A stretch of DNA of 64,000 bases. Origin: JBEKYD01 sp052148435. Its GTDB lineage: Bacteria; Acidobacteriota; Terriglobia; Bryobacterales; Bryobacteraceae. Made by a program: the position numbers and the translations under genes. The stretch lies in contig JBKQIF010000130.1 in the NCBI GenBank assembly GCA_052148435.1, positions 7,076 to 71,075 of the forward strand. The letters run 5' to 3'. Positions within the stretch are counted from its first letter, which is position 1. Each line of letters starts with the position of its first letter. Positions 52,561-60,535 of the stretch are shown piece after piece. The notes beneath the pieces were generated by a model. The model was not told where the DNA came from. It saw only the letters and a list, made by a program, of their open reading frames with translations, and ran no database searches.

Positions 52561-52863
52561 TTACTGTTCTTTTACAGAACTTACCGAAATCGTGTCGCCG
52601 GTCAAAGTGCCGCTGATGGTCACCTTCTTGCCGGCTTCCGGGACTACTTTGTCCTGATCGGCGATCTTGTAGATCGTGCCATCATCGGTCACCAGCACCG
52701 CCTTGGCGCCACGCTTGATACAGCTTTGCGCGCACGCTACGTTGCCCAGCATCGCCTTTTTACCGGCGCAACTGTCGTCTATAATATATCCGGCATATTC
52801 GGCAGCCAGTGCCGAAAACGCCATTCCCGAAACGAGTCCCGCCGAAATCAATAGCTTCTTCAT
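52561..52863 (-). CDS. Small exported protein (DUF5818-like)
   Basis: 100 residues from the ATG at 52863 (MKKLLISAGLVSGMAFSALA), which gives a clean signal peptide; the longer open frame begins at 52974. The mature 80 residues read YAGYIIDDSCAGKKAM ... CAQSCIKRGAKAVLVTDDG, then a beta-rich end (GKKVTISGTLTGDTISVSSV). Four or five Cys suggest disulfides or metal binding. This is a recurrent small periplasmic family in Acidobacteria whose function is not established. It converges on the chemotaxis receptor gene with a 16-bp gap. Confidence 0.75.
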   Translation of the reverse strand: MKKLLISAGLVSGMAFSALAAEYAGYIIDDSCAGKKAMLGNVACAQSCIKRGAKAVLVTDDGTIYKIADQDKVVPEAGKKVTISGTLTGDTISVSSVKEQ

Positions 52864-52942
52864 TTCACAGCCAGCCTTTCCCTTCCTCGATTGTACCTGC
52901 CCGCGAGACTCCGGCGCCACCTGTGGCGCCATGACATTGTAC

Positions 52943-53467
52943 TTAATAAAACAAATATTTGCGCCATTGGGCATCGCCCTTACCCAGCATGCGCATCAGG
53001 TGTCGGCTGGTATGCAGACTGAACGGCCGGGGCTGCCGCAGCAGTTTCAGGCCTGCCTCCTCCGGAGTCCGATTGCCTTTCTTGTTATTGCAGGGATTGC
53101 AGCATGCCACCAGGTTCTCCCAGGCCGACTCTCCCGCCCGCGAGCGCGGAATCACGTGATCCAGCGTCAACTCCCCGCTGGGCATCGTCCGATGGCAATA
53201 CTGGCACGTGTACCGATCGCGCATCAGAATATTCTTGCGCGACAAGGCCCGCGTCTGGTGCGGGATTCTGCGGTATTCCAGCAAGCGGATCACCGAGGGC
53301 AGCCGGATCGCCGCCCGCGAGGAGTGAATCGATTGCACCGATTCCTCTTCCGCGGACGCCACGCCCTTCAGTACCAGCACCAGCGCGCGCCGCATCGCGC
53401 AGATGTTGATCGGTTCATAGCTGGCATTGAGCACCAGCACTGGCTGCTGTAGTCGATCACTGGCCAT
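52943..53467 (-). CDS. HNH endonuclease family protein
   Basis: 174 residues. The N-terminal half (VLVLNASYEPINICAMRRAL ... LLEYRRIPHQTRALSRKNIL) and the zinc-finger HNH core (RDRYTCQYCHRTMPSGELTL, DHVIPRSRAGES, NLVACCNPCNNKKGNRTP) match the stand-alone HNH family found in many bacterial chromosomes; the core has the D-H ... N ... N order and two CxxC pairs. A DNA-repair or nicking role is guessed. Its start overlaps the end of the ComF gene by 11 bp, so the two are coupled. Confidence 0.88.
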   Translation of the reverse strand: MASDRLQQPVLVLNASYEPINICAMRRALVLVLKGVASAEEESVQSIHSSRAAIRLPSVIRLLEYRRIPHQTRALSRKNILMRDRYTCQYCHRTMPSGELTLDHVIPRSRAGESAWENLVACCNPCNNKKGNRTPEEAGLKLLRQPRPFSLHTSRHLMRMLGKGDAQWRKYLFY

Positions 53468-54230
53468 ATGCGGCAGACCCTTCTCCTATCGCCACGCGGG
53501 ATTTGGGCGCCACTTGCCATAGCCGGTCCGCCCGCGCCACCGTCAACACGGACACACGAACCGCACCGGCCCGTTTCAGCGCCAGCGCGCACGCGGTGGC
53601 AGTCGACCCCGTGGTCAAAACGTCGTCCAGCAGCAGTATGCTTTGCCCAGCCACGTTCGCCGCGGCGGAGAAAGAGCTGATCTTGACGTTATGGCGGCGG
53701 GCTGCCAGCGTCAGTCCGGCCTGGGCCTTTGAAGCCAGAGGCCGCCGCAACGCCTTCGCTACCGGAATTCCGGTTCTCCGCGAAACCTCCCGCGCCAGCA
53801 GTTCGCACTGGTTGAAGCCGCGCCGCCAACGCCGCCGCCAGTGGAGCGGCACCGGCACGATGGCGTCGAACCGCCCATCCCGCGGCAATGCCCGCAACAG
53901 GTAATCCGCCAGCGGCCCTTCGAGGCTGCGCACCCTCTGGTATTTGAACAGGTGAATCAAGCGGCGCAACACGCCGCCATAGACGCCATAACAGTACGCC
54001 GCTTCAAAACCGCGAAGGCCGTTGCGGCATAACGCGCAACGGCCTTCTTCATCCAAAGGAAATCGATTTTGAAACGGCGTCCCGCAAGCGCAACAGAAGT
54101 ATTCCGCCTCCATCGGCCCGGGCTCGCTCAAACAGGAACGGCAAACCGGTAGGCGCGAAACCTCCTCTAGAGGCTGCTCGCAAATCCTGCAATAGGTGGG
54201 GAAAAAAAGCGAAAAAACAGCCCGAAACAC
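53457..54230 (-). CDS. comF: ComF-family phosphoribosyltransferase-like protein
   Basis: 257 residues. An N-terminal double zinc-ribbon (CRICEQPL ... VCRSCL, FCCACGTPF, CALCRNGL) precedes a type-I phosphoribosyltransferase fold with the PRPP motif ILLLDDVLTTGSTATAC and GYGVYGG-like AYCYGVYGGVLRRLIHLFKY. ComF proteins take part in DNA uptake/transformation as ATPase-like partners of the competence machinery, but this function is best known in Firmicutes and Haemophilus; here it is inferred by family only. The HNH gene overlaps its 3' end. Confidence 0.85.
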   Translation of the reverse strand: MFRAVFSLFFPTYCRICEQPLEEVSRLPVCRSCLSEPGPMEAEYFCCACGTPFQNRFPLDEEGRCALCRNGLRGFEAAYCYGVYGGVLRRLIHLFKYQRVRSLEGPLADYLLRALPRDGRFDAIVPVPLHWRRRWRRGFNQCELLAREVSRRTGIPVAKALRRPLASKAQAGLTLAARRHNVKISSFSAAANVAGQSILLLDDVLTTGSTATACALALKRAGAVRVSVLTVARADRLWQVAPKSRVAIGEGSAAYGQ

Positions 54231-54475
54231 CCCCCGAGTTACCGGGATGCCGGCTTCCAGAATTGAGGCTCGTCCGCTACTCGAGAAGATCCACCCCCAA
54301 CTAAGCTAATAGTATATCGCAATCCCCCCGTGTGTCCGTCAACCCAGCCATGGGCACTATCCGTCGCCTGCGCTACCTCCTGGGGCCCGATGTTACAATC
54401 AATAAAGCGCCGCTTTCAGATCGGATTGGCGGAGATGCCCGGCGCCACTCCCGGCATGCCAACCTACAACTCATC

Positions 54476-55384
54476 ATGAGCAGTAGCCTGATATTAAATC
54501 ATTTGCGCGCCCTGGAAGCGGAGAGCATCCATATCCTCCGCGAGGTGACGGCGGAATTTCAGCGCCCCGTCATGCTCTATTCCATCGGCAAGGATTCCTC
54601 CGTGATGGTGCGCCTGGCGCAAAAGGCCTTTTATCCCGGCAAGATTCCCTTCCCGCTGCTGCACGTCGATACCACGTACAAGTTCCGCGAAATGGTCGAA
54701 TTCCGCGACCGCTTCTGCGCTTCCATCGGAGCTCGCCTCATCGTACATACCAACCGCGAAGCCGTCGCACAGGGCGCCAGCCCGTTCCGCCTTGGCACCG
54801 AAAAGTGCTGCGGCCTGCTCAAAACCCGCGCCCTGCTCGACGCCCTCAACGAGGGCGGCTTCGACGCGGCTTTCGGTGGCGCCCGCCGCGATGAGGAAAA
54901 ATCGCGAGCCAAGGAACGCGTCTACTCCTTCCGCGATTCCTTCGGCCAGTGGGACCCCAAGAATCAGCGCCCCGAGCTCTGGAACCTTTTCAACAGCCAC
55001 ATCGACAAGGGCGAGAGCATCCGCGTCTTTCCCCTTTCCAACTGGACCGAAATGGACGTATGGCAGTACATTCACCTGGAGAGCATCCCCATCGTGCCGC
55101 TCTATTTCGCCCGCCCGCGGCGCATGGTGGTGCGCGGCGATTCGCTGATCCCGGTGGAGCACGACATTCCGCTGCTGCCCGGCGAGAAGCCCGAAACGGT
55201 GATGTGCCGCATGCGCTCTCTCGGTTGCACGCCCTGCACCGGAGCCATCCGCTCCCAAGCCGACAGCCTACCCAAAATCATCCAGGAGATGATGCTTTTC
55301 CGCCGCTCGGAGCGGGAAAACCGCGTCATCGATCACGATCGCGAAGGCTCCATGGAATTGAAAAAGCGCGAAGGGTATTTCTGA
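54476..55384 (+). CDS. cysD: Sulfate adenylyltransferase subunit 2 (small, ATP-PP-loop)
   Basis: 302 residues from the ATG at 54476 (MSSSLILNHLRALEAESIHI), exactly the length of CysD; the frame is open upstream but not part of the gene. The modified PP-loop YSIGKDSSVMVRLA, LLHVDTTYKFREM, GGARRDEEKSRAKERVYSFR and LGCTPCTGA are typical. It makes APS (adenylyl sulfate) from ATP and sulfate, driven by the GTPase CysN. The cysN ATG overlaps the stop (TGATG). The 245-bp gap upstream holds a possible hairpin but no riboswitch I could recognise. Confidence 0.95.
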   Translation: MSSSLILNHLRALEAESIHILREVTAEFQRPVMLYSIGKDSSVMVRLAQKAFYPGKIPFPLLHVDTTYKFREMVEFRDRFCASIGARLIVHTNREAVAQGASPFRLGTEKCCGLLKTRALLDALNEGGFDAAFGGARRDEEKSRAKERVYSFRDSFGQWDPKNQRPELWNLFNSHIDKGESIRVFPLSNWTEMDVWQYIHLESIPIVPLYFARPRRMVVRGDSLIPVEHDIPLLPGEKPETVMCRMRSLGCTPCTGAIRSQADSLPKIIQEMMLFRRSERENRVIDHDREGSMELKKREGYF

Positions 55385-57141
55385 TGGGCACTCCCGATCC
55401 CTTGTGGGATTGGCGTCACGCCGCCGCTGCGACGCCGGCCATCCCCCCTGCTCCCGACCGCGAAGCGGCCTTGGAGGGCTTTCTCCACCAGGAGCAGGAC
55501 AAAGAGCTCCTGCGTTTTTCCACCGCCGGCAGCGTCGACGATGGCAAAAGCACCCTCATCGGCCGCCTCCTGTTCGATTCCAAGGGCGTGTACGAGGATC
55601 AACTGGCGTCGATCGCGCAGGCACGCTCCAGCCAGACCGCCGGCGGCGTGGATTTCGCCCTGCTCACCGACGGCCTCCGCGCCGAACGCGAGCAGGGCAT
55701 CACCATCGACGTCGCCTACCGTTATTTCGAAACCCCCCGGCGCAAGTTCATCATCGCCGATACGCCCGGCCACGAACAGTACACCCGCAATATGGCCACC
55801 GGCGCCTCCACCGCCAATCTGGCCATCGTGCTGGTGGACGCCCGCAACGGCGTGCTGCCCCAGTCCCGCCGCCACGCCTTCATTGCGTCCCTGCTGGGCA
55901 TTCCCCACATCCTGGTCGCGGTCAACAAAATGGACCTGGTCGATTGGCGTCGGGACGTCTTTGAGGCCATCCGCCAGGAATTCACCCGTTTCGCCGCGCC
56001 GCTCGGCTTTCACGACCTGACCTTCATCCCCATCAGTGCCCTCTTCGGCGATAACGTGGTTTCCAAGAGCACCCGCATGCCATGGTTCCAGGGCGAAAGC
56101 CTTCTCAGCCACCTCGAAACCGCGCCCGTCGCCGCCGACCGCAATCTCGCGGAAATGCGCTTTCCCGTGCAGTCCGTCATTCGCCCCAACCAGGATTTCC
56201 GCGGTTACGCCGGCCAAGTGGCCTCCGGCATTCTCACCCCCGGCGAAACCGTGATGGTGCTGCCTTCCGGACGCACGTCGCGCATCAAATCCATCGCCAC
56301 TTACGACGGCGACCTGCCGTGCGCCTTCGCCCCGCTTTCGGTCACGGTCTGCCTCGAAGACGAGCTCGATATCAGCCGCGGCGACATGCTGGCCGACCCG
56401 GTCTGCCCGCCCCACCTCACCCGCACGCTCGATGCGCGCCTCGTCTGGATGAGCCATACGCCGCTCGATCTCAAACGCGACTACCTCATCAAGCACACCA
56501 CCCAGGAGGTCAAGGCGCGCGTGCGCGCCATCCGCTACCGCTTCGACGTGAATACGCTCGCGCAGGAGCCCGTTACCGAACTGCGGCTCAACGAAATCGG
56601 CGCCGCCGTCGTCGAAACCCGCAAGCCCCTGTTCGTCGATCCGTACCGCCGCAACCGCGTCACCGGCGCGTTCATTCTCATCGATCCCCTGTCGAACGAA
56701 ACCGTCGCCGCCGGCATGATCTCAGACCCGCGCACCCGAAACGCCAGCCGCGCCGCTGCCGGCGACCCCTCCGCGCCCGTCACCGCCGCCGAGCGCGCCG
56801 AGCGCCACGGCCATACCGCCGCCATCGTCTGGATGGCCGCGGGCTGGGATGCCGCCTGCCGTCTGGAGCGCGCCCTCTTCGAGCGCGGCGCCGTAACCCA
56901 GGTGTTGGACCGAGCCGCCGCCGGCGAACACCTCGCCCCCATCGCCGCCGCCGCCCTGGCCGCCGGCCAGATCGTCATCGTCGCCGCCGCCCCGTCTGTC
57001 CTGCCCGAGCAGTCTTACTTTCGCGATCTCGCCGGTCCGGACCGCTTCCTGGAGTTCCCCGCCGCCCAAGAGGACGACGCGTGCCTCGAAGAACTAGAAC
57101 GCCGCGGCATTCTCGCCAGCGAATCCGCCAACGAACTTTAG
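55384..57141 (+). CDS. cysN: Sulfate adenylyltransferase subunit 1 (GTPase) with degenerate APS-kinase-like tail
   Basis: 585 residues. The GTPase region has GSVDDGKSTLIGRL (G1, 49-60), DTPGHEQYT (G3), NKMDLVDW (G4) and SALFGDNV, followed by two beta-barrel domains; it stimulates CysD. From about residue 475 to the end there is a domain with the outline of APS kinase (CysC): HGHTAAIVWMAAGWDAACRL, LERALFERGAVTQVLD, GQIVIVAAAPSVLPEQSYFR. However, the P-loop (GLSGAGKST in active enzymes) reads AAGWDAAC, and DGDNVR is replaced by DRAAAG, with the next helix deleted. This tail cannot bind ATP in the usual way. PAPS formation would need a separate CysC elsewhere. Confidence 0.92.
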   Translation: MGTPDPLWDWRHAAAATPAIPPAPDREAALEGFLHQEQDKELLRFSTAGSVDDGKSTLIGRLLFDSKGVYEDQLASIAQARSSQTAGGVDFALLTDGLRAEREQGITIDVAYRYFETPRRKFIIADTPGHEQYTRNMATGASTANLAIVLVDARNGVLPQSRRHAFIASLLGIPHILVAVNKMDLVDWRRDVFEAIRQEFTRFAAPLGFHDLTFIPISALFGDNVVSKSTRMPWFQGESLLSHLETAPVAADRNLAEMRFPVQSVIRPNQDFRGYAGQVASGILTPGETVMVLPSGRTSRIKSIATYDGDLPCAFAPLSVTVCLEDELDISRGDMLADPVCPPHLTRTLDARLVWMSHTPLDLKRDYLIKHTTQEVKARVRAIRYRFDVNTLAQEPVTELRLNEIGAAVVETRKPLFVDPYRRNRVTGAFILIDPLSNETVAAGMISDPRTRNASRAAAGDPSAPVTAAERAERHGHTAAIVWMAAGWDAACRLERALFERGAVTQVLDRAAAGEHLAPIAAAALAAGQIVIVAAAPSVLPEQSYFRDLAGPDRFLEFPAAQEDDACLEELERRGILASESANEL

Positions 57142-57184
57142 CCCGTTTCCGGGATCGCTCCAAACCAATCTGTCCGCGCTTCCA

Positions 57185-59845
57185 CTATTCATGCCGTAGC
57201 GCGCCCGTTGGCTCCATTCCGGCCGCGCGGCGCGAAGGAAGCCAGCACGCCAGAAACGCGACCGCGGCGAGAACGAGCGGCACCAGCGTGAAGATTGCCA
57301 AATCGTGGGGAGGCACGCCGTACAGAACGCTGGTGAAGAGCTTCGTCAATACCCATGCCGCGGCAAGACCAGGCACTATGGCGATCACCGTCAGCGCCAT
57401 TCCCTGGCCAACGATCAGTCGCTGCACGCCGCCAATCTGTGCCCCGAGCGCCAGCCGAATGCCGATCTCGCGCGTGCGGCGGCTTACCCAGTAATTCATC
57501 ACCCCATACAGTCCCACAGCCGCCAGCGAGAGACCCAGCAAGCCAAAGACGCCGAAAAGCGATCCCGCTAGCCGCGGCAGGAAGAGCGCATCGCGGAGAT
57601 GTTCCTCCATGGTTTCGACATTGAAGATGGCCAGCGTGGGGTCGATCGAGTGAATTTCCCGGCGTACGGCGCCCGCCAGCGGACCGGGCACGCCCGCGAA
57701 TCGAACCAGCACCGAATATCCCGTGACGGATGGGTCTCCGCCAATGTCCTGCGCCAAAGAGCGATAGAGAACCGGGCTGACGTCTTCGCCCAGCGTCCGC
57801 GACTTGATGTTCTTCACCACGCCGACGATCTGGTACGTTCTGCCGCCGCCCGTGACGCGTTGCCCGATCGGGTTCTCATTCCGCAACACCCGTTCCACAA
57901 AGGCCTGATTCACGATCGCGACTTGCGGCCCGGCCGCGCTTTCGCCGCCTAAATCGCCGCCCGCAACGCGAGGCATCCCCATGGTTTCGAAATAGCCAGG
58001 GCCGACCATGTAAAGATCCACGTGGGGATCGGTCCCGGAGGAAGCCGGCTGCCCCGCCATGCGAAACTCGTCGCGCCGGCCGCCTCCGGAGAGCGGCACG
58101 ATATCCGTATAAGTGGCGGAGACGACGCCCGGAAGAGCGGCCGCGCGCTGGCGCAGTTGCTCCAGCAACTGCGCCGTGCGCTCAGCCGTGTAGCCGTGCA
58201 AGCGCGGGTCGACGGACATGCTCAGGATGCCGCGCGAGCGAAAGCCGACGTCGATTTGCGAGGCATTCTCCAGGCTGCGCAGGAAAAGGCCCGTTGCGCA
58301 AAGCAGCACCACCGACATGGCAATCTGCGCGACCACCAGCACGTTGCGCAAGCTCCACCTGCGGCCCGGCCGTGCCAGCATATCCTCGCCCTTGATACCG
58401 CTCGCAATCAACGGGCGCACCACCGTCCACGCCGGAGTCAGCCCGAAGAGCACGCCGGCAGCCACACTTAGAATGAAGGCATAGGACAAAACTCTCCAGT
58501 CAAGGCTGACACTGAGATCCAGAGGCACAGGCGCGGGAAAACGAAAAGCGGCCAAAGCCCTGGTAGCCCAAATGGAAAGGGCGGCGCCGGCGAGGCCGCC
58601 GCCGAGCGCCAGCAGCACGCTTTCGGTGAGCATCTGCTGCAGCAGGCGACGACGCGTGGCGCCCAGCGCGAGGCGCACCGCCATCTCACGCTGTCGCCCG
58701 GAGGCTTGTGCCAGAAACATATTGGCTACGTTCGCACAGGCGATCGAGAGCACCAGCAGCGCCACCACAGTAAGTGCCGCCAGAAACATCATCACCGCGG
58801 CCTTATCTCTCGGCGGGAGTGAGCCCGCAGGTTCGAAGCGGAAGCCGCCGCCCTTTTCCGCTTCGGGATGGGCTTTGGCGAGGCGCTGCGAAAGCACGTC
58901 CAGCTCGGCCGCGGCTTCGGTGCGCGTCACGCCGGGCCGCAAACGGCCAACCACGTTCACCCAGTGGTACAAGCGCGACACCCGGTTGCCGGTGTTGGGA
59001 AGCAACCGATCGATGTTGCCGAGCGGGACCCAAAACTGGCAATCGAGGATGAGGTCGAGGCCGCGGAACGACAACGGTGCGACCCCCATCACCGTGAAAG
59101 GCCGCCCGGAGAGCGTGATGGTTTTGCCCGCGATCGCCGGATCGCCGCCGAAGCGGCTCCGCCACAGGCGGTGGCCAAGCACGATCGCGGGAAGGTTTTC
59201 CTCGTCCCGGCTGAAGCCGCGGCCCAGCGTCATGCCGAGTTGCGCCACATCGAAGAAGTTCGCGGTGACGGCCTGGCCCCACACCCGTTCCGGTTCGCCG
59301 TTCCCTCCGATGGAGGCGGGCACCAGCTCGTAGTAACCCGCCATGCCCGAAAAAGATTGGGCCTCGCCGCGCACATCGACGAAGAGCGGCCAGGAGAAGC
59401 TGTTGCAGCACCGATCCCCGTGGTGCGTGGTGTGGAGACTCATGAGCGTGCCGGGGTCGCCGACTGGAGGAGGGCGCAGGACGAACCTGCTGACGATCGA
59501 AAAGACGGTGGAATTGGCGGCAATGCCGAGAGCCAGCGTCACCATCGTCACGAACGCGAAGGCCGGCGCCTTGCGTAGCGTGCGCAGCGAATACGCTACG
59601 TCTCGCCCCACTGAAGCGATGGCCGCGCCGGCGCGCGCGTCTCTGACTTGTTCCTTGACATGCTCCGGAGAATCGAATCGCAGCCGGGCCAGGCGGCGCG
59701 CCTCCTGTTCCGGCAGGCCGCGCTCCACGTAGCGATCCACCATGGTCTGGTAGAACGCCTGCACCTCGTCGTCCAACTCCGCTTCCGCCCGATCGCGGCG
59801 AAACGGCAGCTTCACAAATGCGCCGATGCGGCGTAGGGTGGACAC
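57185..59845 (-). CDS. ADOP-family ABC transporter permease (MacB/FtsX-like), second copy
   Basis: 886 residues with a GTG start at 59845, GAGGAG 9 nt upstream. N-terminal ADOP leader (FRRDRAEAELDDEVQAFYQT ... LARLRFDSPEHVKEQ), then a MacB-type unit with first helix APAFAFVTMVTLALGIAANS, a periplasmic core and FtsX domain, and a second such unit to the C terminus. It is clearly diverged from the copy at 2175. Its regulator padR lies 3 bp upstream on the same strand. No ATPase gene is adjacent. Function as for the first copy: unknown export or lipoprotein-related. Confidence 0.9.
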   Translation of the reverse strand: MSTLRRIGAFVKLPFRRDRAEAELDDEVQAFYQTMVDRYVERGLPEQEARRLARLRFDSPEHVKEQVRDARAGAAIASVGRDVAYSLRTLRKAPAFAFVTMVTLALGIAANSTVFSIVSRFVLRPPPVGDPGTLMSLHTTHHGDRCCNSFSWPLFVDVRGEAQSFSGMAGYYELVPASIGGNGEPERVWGQAVTANFFDVAQLGMTLGRGFSRDEENLPAIVLGHRLWRSRFGGDPAIAGKTITLSGRPFTVMGVAPLSFRGLDLILDCQFWVPLGNIDRLLPNTGNRVSRLYHWVNVVGRLRPGVTRTEAAAELDVLSQRLAKAHPEAEKGGGFRFEPAGSLPPRDKAAVMMFLAALTVVALLVLSIACANVANMFLAQASGRQREMAVRLALGATRRRLLQQMLTESVLLALGGGLAGAALSIWATRALAAFRFPAPVPLDLSVSLDWRVLSYAFILSVAAGVLFGLTPAWTVVRPLIASGIKGEDMLARPGRRWSLRNVLVVAQIAMSVVLLCATGLFLRSLENASQIDVGFRSRGILSMSVDPRLHGYTAERTAQLLEQLRQRAAALPGVVSATYTDIVPLSGGGRRDEFRMAGQPASSGTDPHVDLYMVGPGYFETMGMPRVAGGDLGGESAAGPQVAIVNQAFVERVLRNENPIGQRVTGGGRTYQIVGVVKNIKSRTLGEDVSPVLYRSLAQDIGGDPSVTGYSVLVRFAGVPGPLAGAVRREIHSIDPTLAIFNVETMEEHLRDALFLPRLAGSLFGVFGLLGLSLAAVGLYGVMNYWVSRRTREIGIRLALGAQIGGVQRLIVGQGMALTVIAIVPGLAAAWVLTKLFTSVLYGVPPHDLAIFTLVPLVLAAVAFLACWLPSRRAAGMEPTGALRHE

Positions 59846-59848
59846 GCG

Positions 59849-60181
59849 TTATATCTCCTCGGCCAGCACCCGGTTCATGGCGGTGAGGACCTTCTTCCAA
59901 TTGCGCTTTTCCTGGCTGAGCTGAGCGCGCCCGGAGGCTGTAAGCGTGTACGTTTTCACGCGCCGTTTGTTCTCCGTTTCGCTCCACTCGCCATCCACCC
60001 ATCCTTTTTCGGCCAGCCGGTGGAGCGCCGGAAACAGAGATCCGGGACCGACTACGAAGACACCGCGGGTCGCCAGCTCGATCCGGTCCGAGATGCCAAC
60101 CCCGTGCAAGGGGCCGCATTCGAGCGTGCGGAGAATCAGCAGGTCCAAGGTGCCCTGCAATAGTTCGGCGGGTTTGGACAT
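59849..60181 (-). CDS. PadR-family transcriptional regulator, second copy
   Basis: 110 residues from the ATG at 60181 (MSKPAELLQGTLDLLILRTL); the frame extends to 60217 but the promoter lies there. Winged helix: GTLDLLILRTLECGPLHGVG, GPGSLFPALHRLAEKGWVDG, ENKRRVKTYTLTASGRAQL. It is followed after 3 bp by its ADOP permease. As in the first pair, the TTGACA/TATTAT promoter is so close to the ATG that the transcript is leaderless. Confidence 0.92.
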   Translation of the reverse strand: MSKPAELLQGTLDLLILRTLECGPLHGVGISDRIELATRGVFVVGPGSLFPALHRLAEKGWVDGEWSETENKRRVKTYTLTASGRAQLSQEKRNWKKVLTAMNRVLAEEI

Positions 60182-60187
60182 GCGAGC

Positions 60188-60217
60188 ATAATATCGTCCA
60201 TCGATATCGAATGTCAA
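60188..60217 (-). promoter_or_regulatory. Sigma-70 promoter of the second padR, leaderless, with palindromic spacer
   Basis: On the minus strand TTGACA (60217-60212), an 18-nt spacer and TATTAT (60193-60188), with only 6 nt to the ATG at 60181. The spacer contains the perfect palindrome TCGATATCGA, embedded in the near-palindrome CATTCGATATCGATG; binding by PadR there would shut off the promoter. It shares TTGACATTC with the first padR promoter. Confidence 0.7.
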
Positions 60218-60535
60218 TATAAGCGCTGATCCACCCCGTCGAACAAGATCCGTCCTTCGCAGCCAGCGTCCTCCCGTCCTCCGACCCGCTGGCCGCCGGC
60301 CGCGGCGCGGGCCTCTGGGTCGGGATCGGGTCGAGTGGGGGCGGGCGCGGTCTTCCTCGCAGCGCCGGTCATCTTGTCGCCGGTTCTTACGGTTGCGGCT
60401 GGGCTGCTTGGTGGGACAGACGATTCGCCTTGTGTCGTCCGTCAGGCGTCCGTGCCATGGCGGAGCCCGGCAGACGAGAAAAAACGATCGTCTGTCCCGC
60501 CAGGGCTCCTGAAGCGACAGGCCGGGAAACCAGTC
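60218..60535. other. Intergenic region, 318 bp, containing a palindromic repeat
   Basis: Between padR (reading away) and the acetate-kinase 3' end. The first 190 bp have no visible signal. 60410-60501 is a full copy of the palindromic repeat family described at 36717. Immediately after it, GAAGCGACAGGCCGGGAAAC matches AAAGCGACAGGCCAGGAAGA near 2147, a second repeat word. No gene. Confidence 0.55.
60410..60501. repeat. 92-bp palindromic repeat (GGTGGGACAGACGAT ends)
   Basis: GGTGGGACAGACGAT at the left is matched by ATCGTCTGTCCCGCC at the right; the centre holds TTGTGTCGTCCGTCA and GGCAGACGAGAAAAAACG. Co-linear copies lie at 36717-36806 and 47285-47354, and a short one at 33336-33376. Confidence 0.8.

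Noticed and set aside
54231..54475. Possible riboswitch upstream of cysD
   Set aside because: There is an imperfect hairpin (ATGCCCGG ... CCCGGCAT), but no SAM-, SAH- or other known riboswitch core could be matched by eye.
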